Positions 16,461-25,303 of a DNA stretch of 64,000 nt are shown in pieces (the first letter of the stretch is position 1; each line of letters starts with the position of its first letter). The stretch is from positions 1-64,000 of the forward strand of contig LS999831.1 in the NCBI GenBank assembly GCA_900537185.1, given 5' to 3'. The notes under the pieces are model-generated. The model ran no database searches. It saw only the letters and a list, made by a program, of their open reading frames with translations, and was not told where the DNA came from. Source of the DNA: Cytophagales bacterium Alg240-R148. GTDB taxonomy: Bacteria; Bacteroidota; Bacteroidia; Cytophagales; Cyclobacteriaceae. Position numbers and translations under genes: made by a program.

Positions 16461-17162
16461 ATGAAGAAATTGGATGTTTGCATGAGCCCAGAACTGATAC
16501 ACTTGTATGAGCTAGAGGGACGCACTGTTGTTATTGTGGATATTTTAAGAGCCACCTCTTGTATGACCGCCGGAATAGCCTCCGGAATACAATCGATTCA
16601 ACCTTTTGATGACAAGGACAAGTGCCTTGCTATGCGACCCAAAGGATATGTTTTGGCAGGGGAACGCAATGGGGAAAAAATTGCTGCCTTTGACATAGGG
16701 AATTCTCCTTTTCAATACATGCAACCAGAACTAAAAGGAAAAAAAGTAGCTGTAACTACCACCAATGGTACTCGTGCCATCGAAACTTCTAAAAAAGCAG
16801 ATAAAATTATTATTGGGAGTTTTTTAAACATTTCTGCTGTAGTGAATGCCTTGCAAGAAGACGAAAACGATTTGTTGGTATACTGTGCAGGATGGAAGGG
16901 CAAGCTAAATCTCGAAGATTCTTTATTTGCTGGTGCCTTGATAGAACGCCTTGGAGACAATTACGAGTCTGCTTGTGATGCGCCACTGATCGCAAAAGCC
17001 ATTTATAAAGAAGGGAAAAAGGATATGTTTGCCTTCCTTTCTAATTCGTCTCATGTAAACAGGCTCAAAAGGTTGGGAATCGAAAAAGACATTGCATTTT
17101 GTCTTAAAGAAGATGAGTTTGATGTTGTCCCGTACTTGCACCAAGGAAATATTATAGCATAA
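16461..17162 (+). CDS. comB: 2-phosphosulfolactate phosphatase (ComB family)
   Basis: A 233-residue protein with the ComB signatures VDILRATSCM (26-35), GERNGEKIAAFDIGNSP (67-83), TTTNGTRA (99-106) and YCAGWKGKLNLEDS. ComB removes phosphate from 2-phosphosulfolactate to give sulfolactate in a Mg-dependent reaction, classically in coenzyme M synthesis. Bacteroidota do not make coenzyme M, so here it may serve another sulfonate route, possibly cysteate for sulfonolipids, or act on another phosphoester. It is monocistronic, with its own promoter and terminator. Confidence 0.85.
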   Translation: MKKLDVCMSPELIHLYELEGRTVVIVDILRATSCMTAGIASGIQSIQPFDDKDKCLAMRPKGYVLAGERNGEKIAAFDIGNSPFQYMQPELKGKKVAVTTTNGTRAIETSKKADKIIIGSFLNISAVVNALQEDENDLLVYCAGWKGKLNLEDSLFAGALIERLGDNYESACDAPLIAKAIYKEGKKDMFAFLSNSSHVNRLKRLGIEKDIAFCLKEDEFDVVPYLHQGNIIA

Positions 17163-17164
17163 AA

Positions 17165-17188
17165 AAAGCCGGCTTTTCAACCGGCTTT
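17165..17188. terminator. Bidirectional terminator between comB and kdnB
   Basis: The stem AAAGCCGG / CCGGCTTT has an 8-base loop and lies between convergent genes. A-run (17161-17167) supports leftward termination; the rightward T-tract is only three bases. Confidence 0.75.
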
Positions 17189-17207
17189 ATAGCGCTTTTA
17201 ACATTTT

Positions 17208-18284
17208 TTACAATCTTCTAAAGAGGGCTTTCATGCCTTCTAAATCGATTTTATTCTTCCAATCCAATCCCAATGCATGGTTCCACATGTGCTCCAATTT
17301 GTAAGAAACTTCAGCCATTTGAGTAATTTGTTCTTCCGTCCAGTTTTTGGATAAATTTTGAGGAAGGTCTATATTATGTTGTTGCACCATTTCTTTAAAC
17401 TCCCCAACAGCATCTCCATAAAACTCTTCCAAATGATTAAATGCCAAACAATTGGCATACCCATGTTTGGTTCCAAAAACGACCGAAAGCCCATAACTCA
17501 TAGCATGACAAGCACCTACTTCTGAATAAGTCAAACTCAACCCACCCATCAGCGAAGCTACCATGAGTTTTTCATCATTTTCAGCACTCTGACCTGCACC
17601 TTCGTTGATAAAAACATCCCGACAAAGGTCCAAAGAAGCATTTGCATAGGCTGTAGAAAAAGTATTTTTATAGATACCCGATTCAGACTCAATACAATGT
17701 ATATAGGTATCCATACCAGTGTAAAACCACTGGTTAGTAGGCACCTCTTTTATCAATTCAGGATCAAGCACAATTTGATTAAAAGGGGTCCATTCACATT
17801 TTAATCCAAGTTTCTTTTCGGGCCCAGTTAGCACGGCAGTTGTAGAACATTCTGCACCAGTTCCAGAAACCGTTGGCACACCCACATGGTAAATTCCCTT
17901 TTTCTTAATAAGGTTCAACCCTTGGTACAACTGTGAAGACCCTTCGTTTGTAAACATTAAGGACACCGCCTTGGCCACATCCATAATGCTACCACCCCCA
18001 ATTCCGATAACTCCAGCAGGCAGACCATTATTCTGCAGCACCTCATCTCTAATGGCATCTATTTGCTCCGTTGTTGGTTCGTGTTCGTCAATATCCACAA
18101 ACAGCACAACATCTCCACTTTTACTAGGAACTGAAAACTTCTTCCCTTCAAAATACTTATCAATAACAAAGAGCATGAACCCATCATTTTCTGCCCTTTT
18201 GGGTTCTAAAATGGAATCCAGCTGCGCATAAGCGCCCCGCCCATAGACAACTTTGTCAACGTTGGTGAAATTCTTATGTAACAT
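17208..18284 (-). CDS. kdnB: KdnB-like iron-type dehydrogenase: Kdo 8-oxidase
   Basis: A 358-residue group III (iron-containing) alcohol dehydrogenase fold. It shows the nucleotide loop GIGGGSIMDVAKA (93-105), the metal ligands Asp and His in GMDTYIHCIES, and two further His in CHAMSYGLSVVFGTKHG. The sequence and the adjoining DegT-type aminotransferase match the KdnB-KdnA pair known from Shewanella, where KdnB oxidises the 8-hydroxyl of 3-deoxy-D-manno-octulosonate (Kdo). The product is aminated by KdnA to 8-amino-Kdo. The gene follows kdnA by 6 bases. Function is inferred from family and pairing. Confidence 0.88.
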   Translation of the reverse strand: MLHKNFTNVDKVVYGRGAYAQLDSILEPKRAENDGFMLFVIDKYFEGKKFSVPSKSGDVVLFVDIDEHEPTTEQIDAIRDEVLQNNGLPAGVIGIGGGSIMDVAKAVSLMFTNEGSSQLYQGLNLIKKKGIYHVGVPTVSGTGAECSTTAVLTGPEKKLGLKCEWTPFNQIVLDPELIKEVPTNQWFYTGMDTYIHCIESESGIYKNTFSTAYANASLDLCRDVFINEGAGQSAENDEKLMVASLMGGLSLTYSEVGACHAMSYGLSVVFGTKHGYANCLAFNHLEEFYGDAVGEFKEMVQQHNIDLPQNLSKNWTEEQITQMAEVSYKLEHMWNHALGLDWKNKIDLEGMKALFRRL

Positions 18285-18290
18285 AATATT

Positions 18291-19487
18291 TTAAGCTAGT
18301 ACTTTTTTAATTGATTCGGCCATTTTCTCCCCTTGTTCCTTGGCTTCTTCGTCTGTCCAAGTACATCTAATACCTAGGGAAATTAATTTCCCCACAACTT
18401 CTTGAGATTTAGGCAAATCCAAATTTTTATAATCTTGCGGTGCACCTAACTCATGAATAGGCAATTTATAAGCCGCTTTTAATTCATGAACGTGGTCCCA
18501 TTGGTTGATGAAGTGGTACATGTTCGTATACCAATAGTTATTGCCTCCAACACCGTCCTCAGCAAATTGTGCCATCACTTTTTGTGCCGTTGCCGTATCT
18601 TTTAAAAAGAAGTTCAGAAAAGTTCCAGAATCCCCTTCTGGATCTGGCATACGCCTGAAAGAAACACCTTCTATTGTAGATAGAATATCTTTTATAATCT
18701 TCTTGTTTTTCAAACTTTGACTTCTCACTTGAGCCACTTTTCTCATTTGCGCTAAACCTACCGCAGCGTGCAACTCAGATATTCTATAATTAAAACCTAA
18801 CACTGGATGTTGTTCCATTCCTCGGTTGGCACCTACATGGTCATGACCATGATCAGAAAAGCTATCGGCAATTTTATAGGTATTTTCATCATTCGTAACA
18901 AAAACGCCTCCTTCTCCCGCTGTTGTGATTTTAAAAAAGTCAAATGAATAGGCCCCTGCTTTTCCAAAAAGCCCGACATGAGTCCCTTTATAACTGGCAC
19001 CTAATGCTTGCCCGGCATCTTCCACTAAGATCAAGTTGTGCTCTTCACAAACTTCGGTTATGGCATCCATATCCGCCGCTGCACCACACATGTGCACCAG
19101 CATTACTGCTTTTGTCCGAGGGGTAATAGCGCTTCTAATTCCTTCTGCGCTCAAACACAATGTTTCATCAATCTCTGCAAACACGGGCAACGCTCCTGCA
19201 AACAAAATGGCTTCGACCGTAGCCAAATAGGTAAATGGCGTCACAATGACTTCGTCCCCATATCCCAATCCAGCTCCAGCCATTACACAAGCAACAGCAG
19301 TAGAACCACTGGAAACAGCATGGGCATATCCGGCACCAGTAAAGTTTTTCACTTCCTGTTCAAGGTCCCTTGCTTTCCATACATTATTTCTTACTTCATC
19401 GTGGTTGAAACGGAACATAATTCCTGTTTCCAACACATCGTTAATTTCCTTTTTTTCTTCGTCACCAAATAATTCGAATCCTGGCAT
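18291..19487 (-). CDS. kdnA: KdnA-like PLP aminotransferase: 8-amino-Kdo synthesis
   Basis: A 398-residue DegT/DnrJ/EryC1-type sugar aminotransferase. Features are SSGSTAVACVM for phosphate binding, LVEDAGQALGASYKG with the PLP-contacting Asp, and the Schiff-base Lys in YSFDFFKITTAGEGG. The start at 19487 (MPGFELFGDEEKKE) matches the family; the frame extends upstream into the dnaN terminator. With KdnB it would convert Kdo to 8-amino-8-deoxy-Kdo in the cytoplasm using glutamate. The Kdo biosynthesis genes lie about 35 kb away at 52.8-56.3 kb. Confidence 0.9.
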   Translation of the reverse strand: MPGFELFGDEEKKEINDVLETGIMFRFNHDEVRNNVWKARDLEQEVKNFTGAGYAHAVSSGSTAVACVMAGAGLGYGDEVIVTPFTYLATVEAILFAGALPVFAEIDETLCLSAEGIRSAITPRTKAVMLVHMCGAAADMDAITEVCEEHNLILVEDAGQALGASYKGTHVGLFGKAGAYSFDFFKITTAGEGGVFVTNDENTYKIADSFSDHGHDHVGANRGMEQHPVLGFNYRISELHAAVGLAQMRKVAQVRSQSLKNKKIIKDILSTIEGVSFRRMPDPEGDSGTFLNFFLKDTATAQKVMAQFAEDGVGGNNYWYTNMYHFINQWDHVHELKAAYKLPIHELGAPQDYKNLDLPKSQEVVGKLISLGIRCTWTDEEAKEQGEKMAESIKKVLA

Positions 19488-19531
19488 GATGTAGAAATTT
19501 TGTTTATAATAAATTTTAAAGTCAAAAACAT

Positions 19532-19566
19532 AAAAAGCCATTCACAACGCTTGCGAATGGCTTTTT
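19532..19566 (-). terminator. Terminator of dnaN
   Basis: A 12-base perfect stem, AAAAAGCCATTC / GAATGGCTTTTT, with an 11-base loop. It lies downstream of the dnaN stop on the minus strand and upstream of kdnA, giving a U-tract for leftward transcripts. Confidence 0.85.
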
Positions 19567-19583
19567 AATTATTCCTATATTTT

Positions 19584-20708
19584 TTAAACGTAGTGATTTA
19601 ACATTACAGGCATCACCAACATTAATATATCTTCGTTATCATCTTTATCTTGAGGCACTATTAATCCAGCCTTATTAGAAGCTGAAAACTGAAATTCTGC
19701 TTTTTTAGTATCTAGGTTGTTCAACATTTCAATTAGATATTTTGCATTGAACCCAATTTCGATGTCCTCCCCGTCGTGCTCGCATGACAACCTTTCATTT
19801 GCCTCATTGGCAAAATCTAAATCTTCTGCAGATATTTGCAATTCGCTACCCGTAATTTTTAAACGGACTTGGTGGGTAGTTTTATTGGCATATATCGCAA
19901 TCCTTTTCAAGGAACTCAACATATCTTGTTTGTCAATCACCATTAGGTTGTTGTTGTCAGATGGGATTACATTTTCATAATCCGGGAATCTTTCATCGAT
20001 CAAACGACAGATCATTTTTATATTTCCAAACTGAAAAAAAGCATTGGATACATTAAAAACAACGGATACATTGGTGTTTTCAGATGGCAATGTAGACCGC
20101 AATAAGTTCAAAGCCTTTCTTGGAATGATGATGGCATGGCCATTGTCAGATGCAACGTCTACTCTTCTATAGCGGATCAGTCTGGTTCCATCGGTTGCTA
20201 CAAATGTTGTATTGGTTTCTGAAAGATTCACATATACCCCAGTCATGGCCGGCCTCAACTCGTCATTGCTCGTTGCAAAAATCGTATTGTTAATGGCACT
20301 AGACAATACTTCGGTTGACATGTCTACAGAAAAATCATCGGATACTTCTGGAACCTTAGGAAAATCAGTTGCATTTTCTCCGGACAATTTATACCTACCA
20401 TTATCCGAACTAATTTCAACGCTATAAGTTTCCTCATCTACAGAAAAGGTTACTGGTTGTTCCGGTAAGTTTTTTAAGGTGTCCAATAATATTTTCGCAG
20501 GAACTGCAATGCTTCCGCTTTCTTTCGATTCTACTTCTAATTCTGTTATCATAGAAGTTTGAAGGTCAGAAGCAGTGATAGTCAATTTACCTTCCTCTAT
20601 TTCGAAAAGAAAATTCTCCAAAATAGGTACAACCGGGTTGGTTGTAATAACGCCGTTGATGCTTGAGAGCTCCTTTAACAGGGTCCCTGATGATACTATA
20701 AATTTCAT
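19584..20708 (-). CDS. dnaN: DNA polymerase III sliding clamp (beta subunit)
   Basis: A 374-residue protein with the three-fold repeated clamp domain and typical DnaN segments: VPILENFLFEIEEGKLTITASDLQ near the start, ELRPAMTGVYVN (start of domain 2), FVATDGTRLIRYRR, and the C-terminal MLVMPVMLNHYV end. It forms a dimeric ring around DNA and holds polymerase III and other enzymes through their clamp-binding motifs. dnaA, recF and an obvious origin are not adjacent, so this is not the usual dnaA-dnaN locus; that is common in Bacteroidota. Confidence 0.96.
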   Translation of the reverse strand: MKFIVSSGTLLKELSSINGVITTNPVVPILENFLFEIEEGKLTITASDLQTSMITELEVESKESGSIAVPAKILLDTLKNLPEQPVTFSVDEETYSVEISSDNGRYKLSGENATDFPKVPEVSDDFSVDMSTEVLSSAINNTIFATSNDELRPAMTGVYVNLSETNTTFVATDGTRLIRYRRVDVASDNGHAIIIPRKALNLLRSTLPSENTNVSVVFNVSNAFFQFGNIKMICRLIDERFPDYENVIPSDNNNLMVIDKQDMLSSLKRIAIYANKTTHQVRLKITGSELQISAEDLDFANEANERLSCEHDGEDIEIGFNAKYLIEMLNNLDTKKAEFQFSASNKAGLIVPQDKDDNEDILMLVMPVMLNHYV

Positions 20709-20912
20709 ATGTCCGTCTAAAAAGATACTTTTAAAAACTCGGTAAAGTTAAAAATATTTCGTTGGTCTGTATACTGTTTGCAATGATTTATTCTTTATTA
20801 TTTCTTAATTTCCAAGAAACCTTCCAATTTGAGGTTTAGGTACAAATTTTTCACCTATAAAAATATAAAATTTTTATTTTCACCCAGCTTTTCACCTTTA
20901 TTAATTAATCCA

Positions 20913-21818
20913 ATGAAAATTTCTATCGCACAATTTAGGCCTGAAACTTTGAATATAAAGTCTGGAATAGAAAAAATGATCCATATACTTGAAAAAGCAA
21001 CAAAAGATGGTTCGGATGTTGTTGCTTTTGGTGAAACCTGGCTGGGTGGTTACCCTGTTTGGCTCGACCACTGCCCAGGAATTGCACAATGGGACAACCC
21101 AATAGCCAAAGATGTTTTCACCTCCTTTCAGCAAAACGCACTCATTTTAGACAGCAACAATTTTAAGACCATAGCGCGGGCTTGTAAAAAGCTGGGCACT
21201 CCAGTGTTGTTTGGGTGCAACGAAAGGTCCAAAAGTGGTAAAGGAAGTGTTTTTAATAGTCTTTTTTTAATTGATGCCAACGGAGAGACTCAAATTCACC
21301 ATAGAAAGCTCATGCCAACCTATACTGAAAAATTATATTATGCGCTTGGGGATGGTGCTGGATTACGAGCATGGGAACATAAAAAAGGGAAGGTAGGAGG
21401 GTTAATATGTTGGGAACATTGGATGCCGCATAGCAGAATGGCGATGCACCTTCAAGGGGAAGACATTCATTTTGCACTTTGGCCAATGGTGCATGAAAAA
21501 CACCGGATGGCCAGCCAACACTATGCTTTTGAAGGGCGCTGCTTTGTTGCGGCTTGCGGACAACTCATGGATGAAAAGGACATCCCAAAATCTCTAAATT
21601 TAAAACACAAAGGGTGGCTACTCCAAGGTGGTAGTTGCGTTATCGACCCAGCTGGAGATTTGATCACAGAGCCATTGCTCGAAAAGGAAGGACTAATCAC
21701 TGTCGATCTGGATATTTCAAGGTGTGTAAGAGAAAGAATGACTTTGGACGTCACAGGCCATTACAACCGAACCGATGTATTTAGTTTCGAAGTCAATAAA
21801 AATAGAAATGTCGAATAA
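20913..21818 (+). CDS. Nitrilase-family carbon-nitrogen hydrolase
   Basis: A 301-residue enzyme with the full Glu-Lys-Cys triad: Glu41 in GETWLGGYPVW, Lys132 in HHRKLMPTY and Cys166 in GGLICWEHWMPHSR. The Trp after the Cys (CWE) and the downstream ALWPMVHEKHRMASQHYAFEGRCFV region are typical of true nitrilases (aliphatic or arylacetonitrile type) rather than amidases, so hydrolysis of a nitrile to acid plus ammonia is likely; the substrate is unknown. The start at 20913 matches the family N terminus. The gene stands alone, divergent from dnaN. Confidence 0.88.
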   Translation: MKISIAQFRPETLNIKSGIEKMIHILEKATKDGSDVVAFGETWLGGYPVWLDHCPGIAQWDNPIAKDVFTSFQQNALILDSNNFKTIARACKKLGTPVLFGCNERSKSGKGSVFNSLFLIDANGETQIHHRKLMPTYTEKLYYALGDGAGLRAWEHKKGKVGGLICWEHWMPHSRMAMHLQGEDIHFALWPMVHEKHRMASQHYAFEGRCFVAACGQLMDEKDIPKSLNLKHKGWLLQGGSCVIDPAGDLITEPLLEKEGLITVDLDISRCVRERMTLDVTGHYNRTDVFSFEVNKNRNVE

Positions 21819-21954
21819 AGACCAACACCATACAACCCAATCGCACAGCGCTGGCCTTTAGGAAAACCAAAAACTATGCAATAAAAGTAGTTTTCAAGTT
21901 TAAATAAACCAATGACATACAACAACCTTGGAACTGATATTGGTCAGTGGTGTT

Positions 21955-22896
21955 TTATTTTAAGATTAAACCTGGCCTTCTCACTTTTACTATAGGCGCT
22001 ATTTGTTTCATTCCAAATAATGCCAACTGCGTGGAATCGATCCTACCTAGCGCAAAGGCATCCTCTCCTATTCTATTAAAAAATTCTATGGTGAGTTTTT
22101 TTCCAGATAAATCTTCTACCACCACCTGATAAGGTGGTTGGGTCTTGGATAAGGAGTCGTACTGTTTGAATTCATTTTTCTCAATGTATTCTGCTACCTG
22201 TAAAAAAGATATTCGTTCCATTAAGCCATACATTTTAGCCGTGTCCAAATTTTCAATTCCATCGATATAATAGTTGTTCAAACCATGCTCTATTGTAAAG
22301 CCATCAGAAGGTCTTTGTGTAAAACCAACCGCCATCTTTTGAAGTGTAGACCATGCATTCGCAAACACAAAGCTATTGCGCCAATCTTTTTCTTGTAAAT
22401 CAAAATAACCAGCAATATAGGCTGCATAACCCGGTATATGGGTTACATAATATTGTCCATCTTGCTCAAAATAAGACAAAGTATTGCTTTGATTGCCCAC
22501 CACCTTGAAAGATTGGACCAAGACATCCCCAGCAAATACACGAACCGTTTTGAGTGGAACGCTCCCTTTTACAATTTGTTTGTTTTCCTCTAATGTTGCG
22601 GGTCTTTGGGCTTCTACTTTGCCAATAATCGAAAATAACACGTCTATTCTCTGTGGATCCGCATCAAACTTGTCATTCACCCGCCACTTTCCGTTGTCAA
22701 AAACGAGCATTGTAGCTACACCGCCTCCTTCTATTTCTATTTTATCTACTACCGAAATGTCCTCTACTTTGAACATATCTTTGTCTATTACTACATTGCT
22801 TGAAGATTTTTGTAGTACAAACGGCGTAGCAGAAACTGCGGCAATTAACAACAACAGCAACAGCAATAATTGGATGTTCTTTTTTCGTTGTATCAT
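21955..22896 (-). CDS. DUF4340 domain protein of the gldAFG operon
   Basis: A 313-residue protein with one N-terminal membrane anchor (about residues 8-27) and a periplasmic part that matches DUF4340, a beta-rich repeat family often encoded after GldG-like ABC auxiliaries. Its ATG overlaps the gldG stop (ATGA). Genomic coupling suggests it works with the GldA-GldF-GldG transporter, but the biochemical role is unknown. Confidence 0.85.
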   Translation of the reverse strand: MIQRKKNIQLLLLLLLLIAAVSATPFVLQKSSSNVVIDKDMFKVEDISVVDKIEIEGGGVATMLVFDNGKWRVNDKFDADPQRIDVLFSIIGKVEAQRPATLEENKQIVKGSVPLKTVRVFAGDVLVQSFKVVGNQSNTLSYFEQDGQYYVTHIPGYAAYIAGYFDLQEKDWRNSFVFANAWSTLQKMAVGFTQRPSDGFTIEHGLNNYYIDGIENLDTAKMYGLMERISFLQVAEYIEKNEFKQYDSLSKTQPPYQVVVEDLSGKKLTIEFFNRIGEDAFALGRIDSTQLALFGMKQIAPIVKVRRPGLILK

Positions 22897-24581
22897 TTTT
22901 TTACCACAAATTTTCTTTTCCTTAACTGGTATTTCAAAACACCGAATAACCCTAAAACCAAAAGCGGCAATACCATATTAAGTACTTGCCAAAAAAGCCT
23001 CTCCTCCACGATTTTCACTTTGTCCAAAGGTCTAATCTTTACTTCTTTCGTTCGAGAGACTATAATCCCCTCGTCATCCAACAAGTAAGAGAATAAATTC
23101 ATCATTAAATCTTCATTCCCATAGGCCATTTGAGCATACGGGTCGTAACCCAGTTGATAGGGTTGGCCCGTTTTAGGGTTTACAGCATTCTTTACCAAAT
23201 CGCCATCTGCTACTACTACAATTTTTGTATCTACCCCTTCCTCTCTTCTGTTTTCATCGCGTATTCCTTCTGGTAAGAATCTATTTTTATAGAGGGATGT
23301 AAATGCCCCTTCTAAGAAATACCCTACCGGGATATGTTGCCTATTAAATTTCTCAGGGGTCAGTTCTTTTCGCAACATGTTCATGCTTACATTGGCAGGT
23401 GAAGGAACTGTCCTCGAGTAATTAGAAGTCAACAAAATGGGTGTTTTCAGAATTCCACCTACCGCTACTGTATCCATGGAGCAAACAAACTTTAGCATTA
23501 TAGCATCCAAATTCTTGACCGCAGTATGGGAGCCAAAATTATTTATTAATGGATAATATGGCCAAGGCAATAAATTTATTTGTGGTTGCCCACCGCTCAT
23601 ACCAGTTACCACAGGGTGCGGAGCGGCATTTTGATCTTGTACCAATTCTTTGTTTAATCTTATACCATATTTAAATAGTAAGTCGTCCAAACCCAACTCA
23701 TATGGTATGGATAAGTTCGTATCCATGCCAATGCTATCCATATTGGCATCCATGGCATCCAAAAAGAAGGCTACTTTTCCTCCATTCATTATAAACTGAT
23801 CCAGCTTGTATTTTTCTTGTTCACTAAAAGACCGAACAGGCTTGGCGATTACCAAGGCTTCATACCCTTCTATTCTTTTTTTGCCGTCGAGGTCCAACTT
23901 ATTGACCAAATATTTTTCTAACAACAAATTAGTAAAAGCTGCAATTTCTATTGAATCTGGCTCTCCATGTCCAACTACATACCCTATTCTTTTTTTATCG
24001 GTGTGCACTAATAAATCAATTTTGTTGGCCAATTCAAACTCCAACAATTCTATAGATTGGTTAATCTTTTCTTGTGCGGTGCCTTGGCTGTTCCCTTTCA
24101 ACAGCATTACTCCAGACTCTTTTGAGCCGTAGGTGATGACGGCCCCTGGGAAAATTAGCTTTTGCTGTCTGCTACCATTCACATTTTCAAATACAGTAGT
24201 TGGCGTAACTCCTTTTCTAGCCAAATTGCTATAATACTCGTTGCGTCCTCTCTCTGATACGGCTCTTGTCGGATCGGTAAAAGTATATTGCACTTTATTA
24301 TTGGAGTAGATGCTAAACTCTTCTAGGGTTTCCGCGATGCTTTTTCTCATTCGCTTGAAACCTGGGTTAAGTGCACCTTCTAAAAACACTTCTATGTAAA
24401 CGACATCTTCCAACTCAGCCAGCAGCTTTTTTGTTGGTTCCTTAATGGTAAACCTTTTTTCTTCGGTAAGGTCCATCCGAAAGAAAAAATGATTGGCTAG
24501 CATATTCAGCCAGAGCAACAACACCAGCCCTATACCCAACTTCAACCAACCTTCGGCTTTTTTTGTATCCAATATCACCAT
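22893..24581 (-). CDS. gldG: GldG, gliding motility-associated ABC transporter auxiliary protein
   Basis: A 562-residue membrane protein with an N-terminal helix (about 14-32), a large extracytoplasmic region containing the GldG/ABC_transp_aux segment (KRIGYVVGHGEPDSIEIAAF) and a C-terminal helix (about 533-550). In Flavobacterium johnsoniae GldA, GldF and GldG form an ABC transporter needed for gliding, although many Bacteroidota that do not glide keep homologues. It overlaps gldF by 7 bases and the DUF4340 gene by 4, so translation is coupled. Confidence 0.92.
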   Translation of the reverse strand: MVILDTKKAEGWLKLGIGLVLLLWLNMLANHFFFRMDLTEEKRFTIKEPTKKLLAELEDVVYIEVFLEGALNPGFKRMRKSIAETLEEFSIYSNNKVQYTFTDPTRAVSERGRNEYYSNLARKGVTPTTVFENVNGSRQQKLIFPGAVITYGSKESGVMLLKGNSQGTAQEKINQSIELLEFELANKIDLLVHTDKKRIGYVVGHGEPDSIEIAAFTNLLLEKYLVNKLDLDGKKRIEGYEALVIAKPVRSFSEQEKYKLDQFIMNGGKVAFFLDAMDANMDSIGMDTNLSIPYELGLDDLLFKYGIRLNKELVQDQNAAPHPVVTGMSGGQPQINLLPWPYYPLINNFGSHTAVKNLDAIMLKFVCSMDTVAVGGILKTPILLTSNYSRTVPSPANVSMNMLRKELTPEKFNRQHIPVGYFLEGAFTSLYKNRFLPEGIRDENRREEGVDTKIVVVADGDLVKNAVNPKTGQPYQLGYDPYAQMAYGNEDLMMNLFSYLLDDEGIIVSRTKEVKIRPLDKVKIVEERLFWQVLNMVLPLLVLGLFGVLKYQLRKRKFVVKK

Positions 24582-25303
24582 TTTCTTGACCCTAAAATTG
24601 TTTTAGTGAATAAAAGCATCATTGCAATTACACTAGCAAAATATACCACATCCCTGCTATCTATCAGTCCTCTACTCATAGATTCGTAATGGGCGTATAT
24701 CCCTAACTGACCGATTATGTGCGCGTAGGAGGCTAGCCCTTCCATTTGAGCAACAGAGTTCAATCCTGAAAATAAAATAAAACAGGCAAACACTGCAAGC
24801 ACGAATGCCACAATTTGATTTTTAGTAATAGACGACGATACTATACCTACAGCACAAAAAACAGACCCAAGACCAATAAGCCCTATATACGAACCAATCA
24901 CTCCAGAAGTATCAATGTTACCTACCGGGTTGCCCAGTTGGTATACCGACCAGTAATAAAGTAAAGTGGGTATTATTGCAATTACCATTACAGTTACTAC
25001 AGAAAAATATTTACCTAAAATTATCTGCCAATCTGAAATGGGTTTCGTGAATAACAATTCAATGGTACCGTTTTTCTTTTCCTCAGAAAAAGTTTTCATG
25101 GTAACTGCAGGAATCAAAAACATCAAAACAAATGGCCCTAATGAAAACAGTGTTGCCATATCTGCATAACCATAATTTAATACAGATGTATCTGGAAATA
25201 CCCAGGTTAGCAAACCAATTCCAGTTAGAAAAACTGCAATAACCAAATAGGCAATTAAGGAATCAAAAAAAGAATGGACCTCTTTTAAATATACACGTAT
25301 CAT
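24575..25303 (-). CDS. gldF: GldF, gliding motility-associated ABC transporter permease
   Basis: A 242-residue integral membrane protein of the ABC-2 permease type with six hydrophobic segments and the family feature EEKKNGTIELLFTKPISDWQIILGKYF after the second helix, the coupling region. It overlaps gldA by 4 bases (ATGA) and gldG by 7. It is the membrane channel partner of GldA; the substrate of this transporter is not known. Confidence 0.92.
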   Translation of the reverse strand: MIRVYLKEVHSFFDSLIAYLVIAVFLTGIGLLTWVFPDTSVLNYGYADMATLFSLGPFVLMFLIPAVTMKTFSEEKKNGTIELLFTKPISDWQIILGKYFSVVTVMVIAIIPTLLYYWSVYQLGNPVGNIDTSGVIGSYIGLIGLGSVFCAVGIVSSSITKNQIVAFVLAVFACFILFSGLNSVAQMEGLASYAHIIGQLGIYAHYESMSRGLIDSRDVVYFASVIAMMLLFTKTILGSRKW

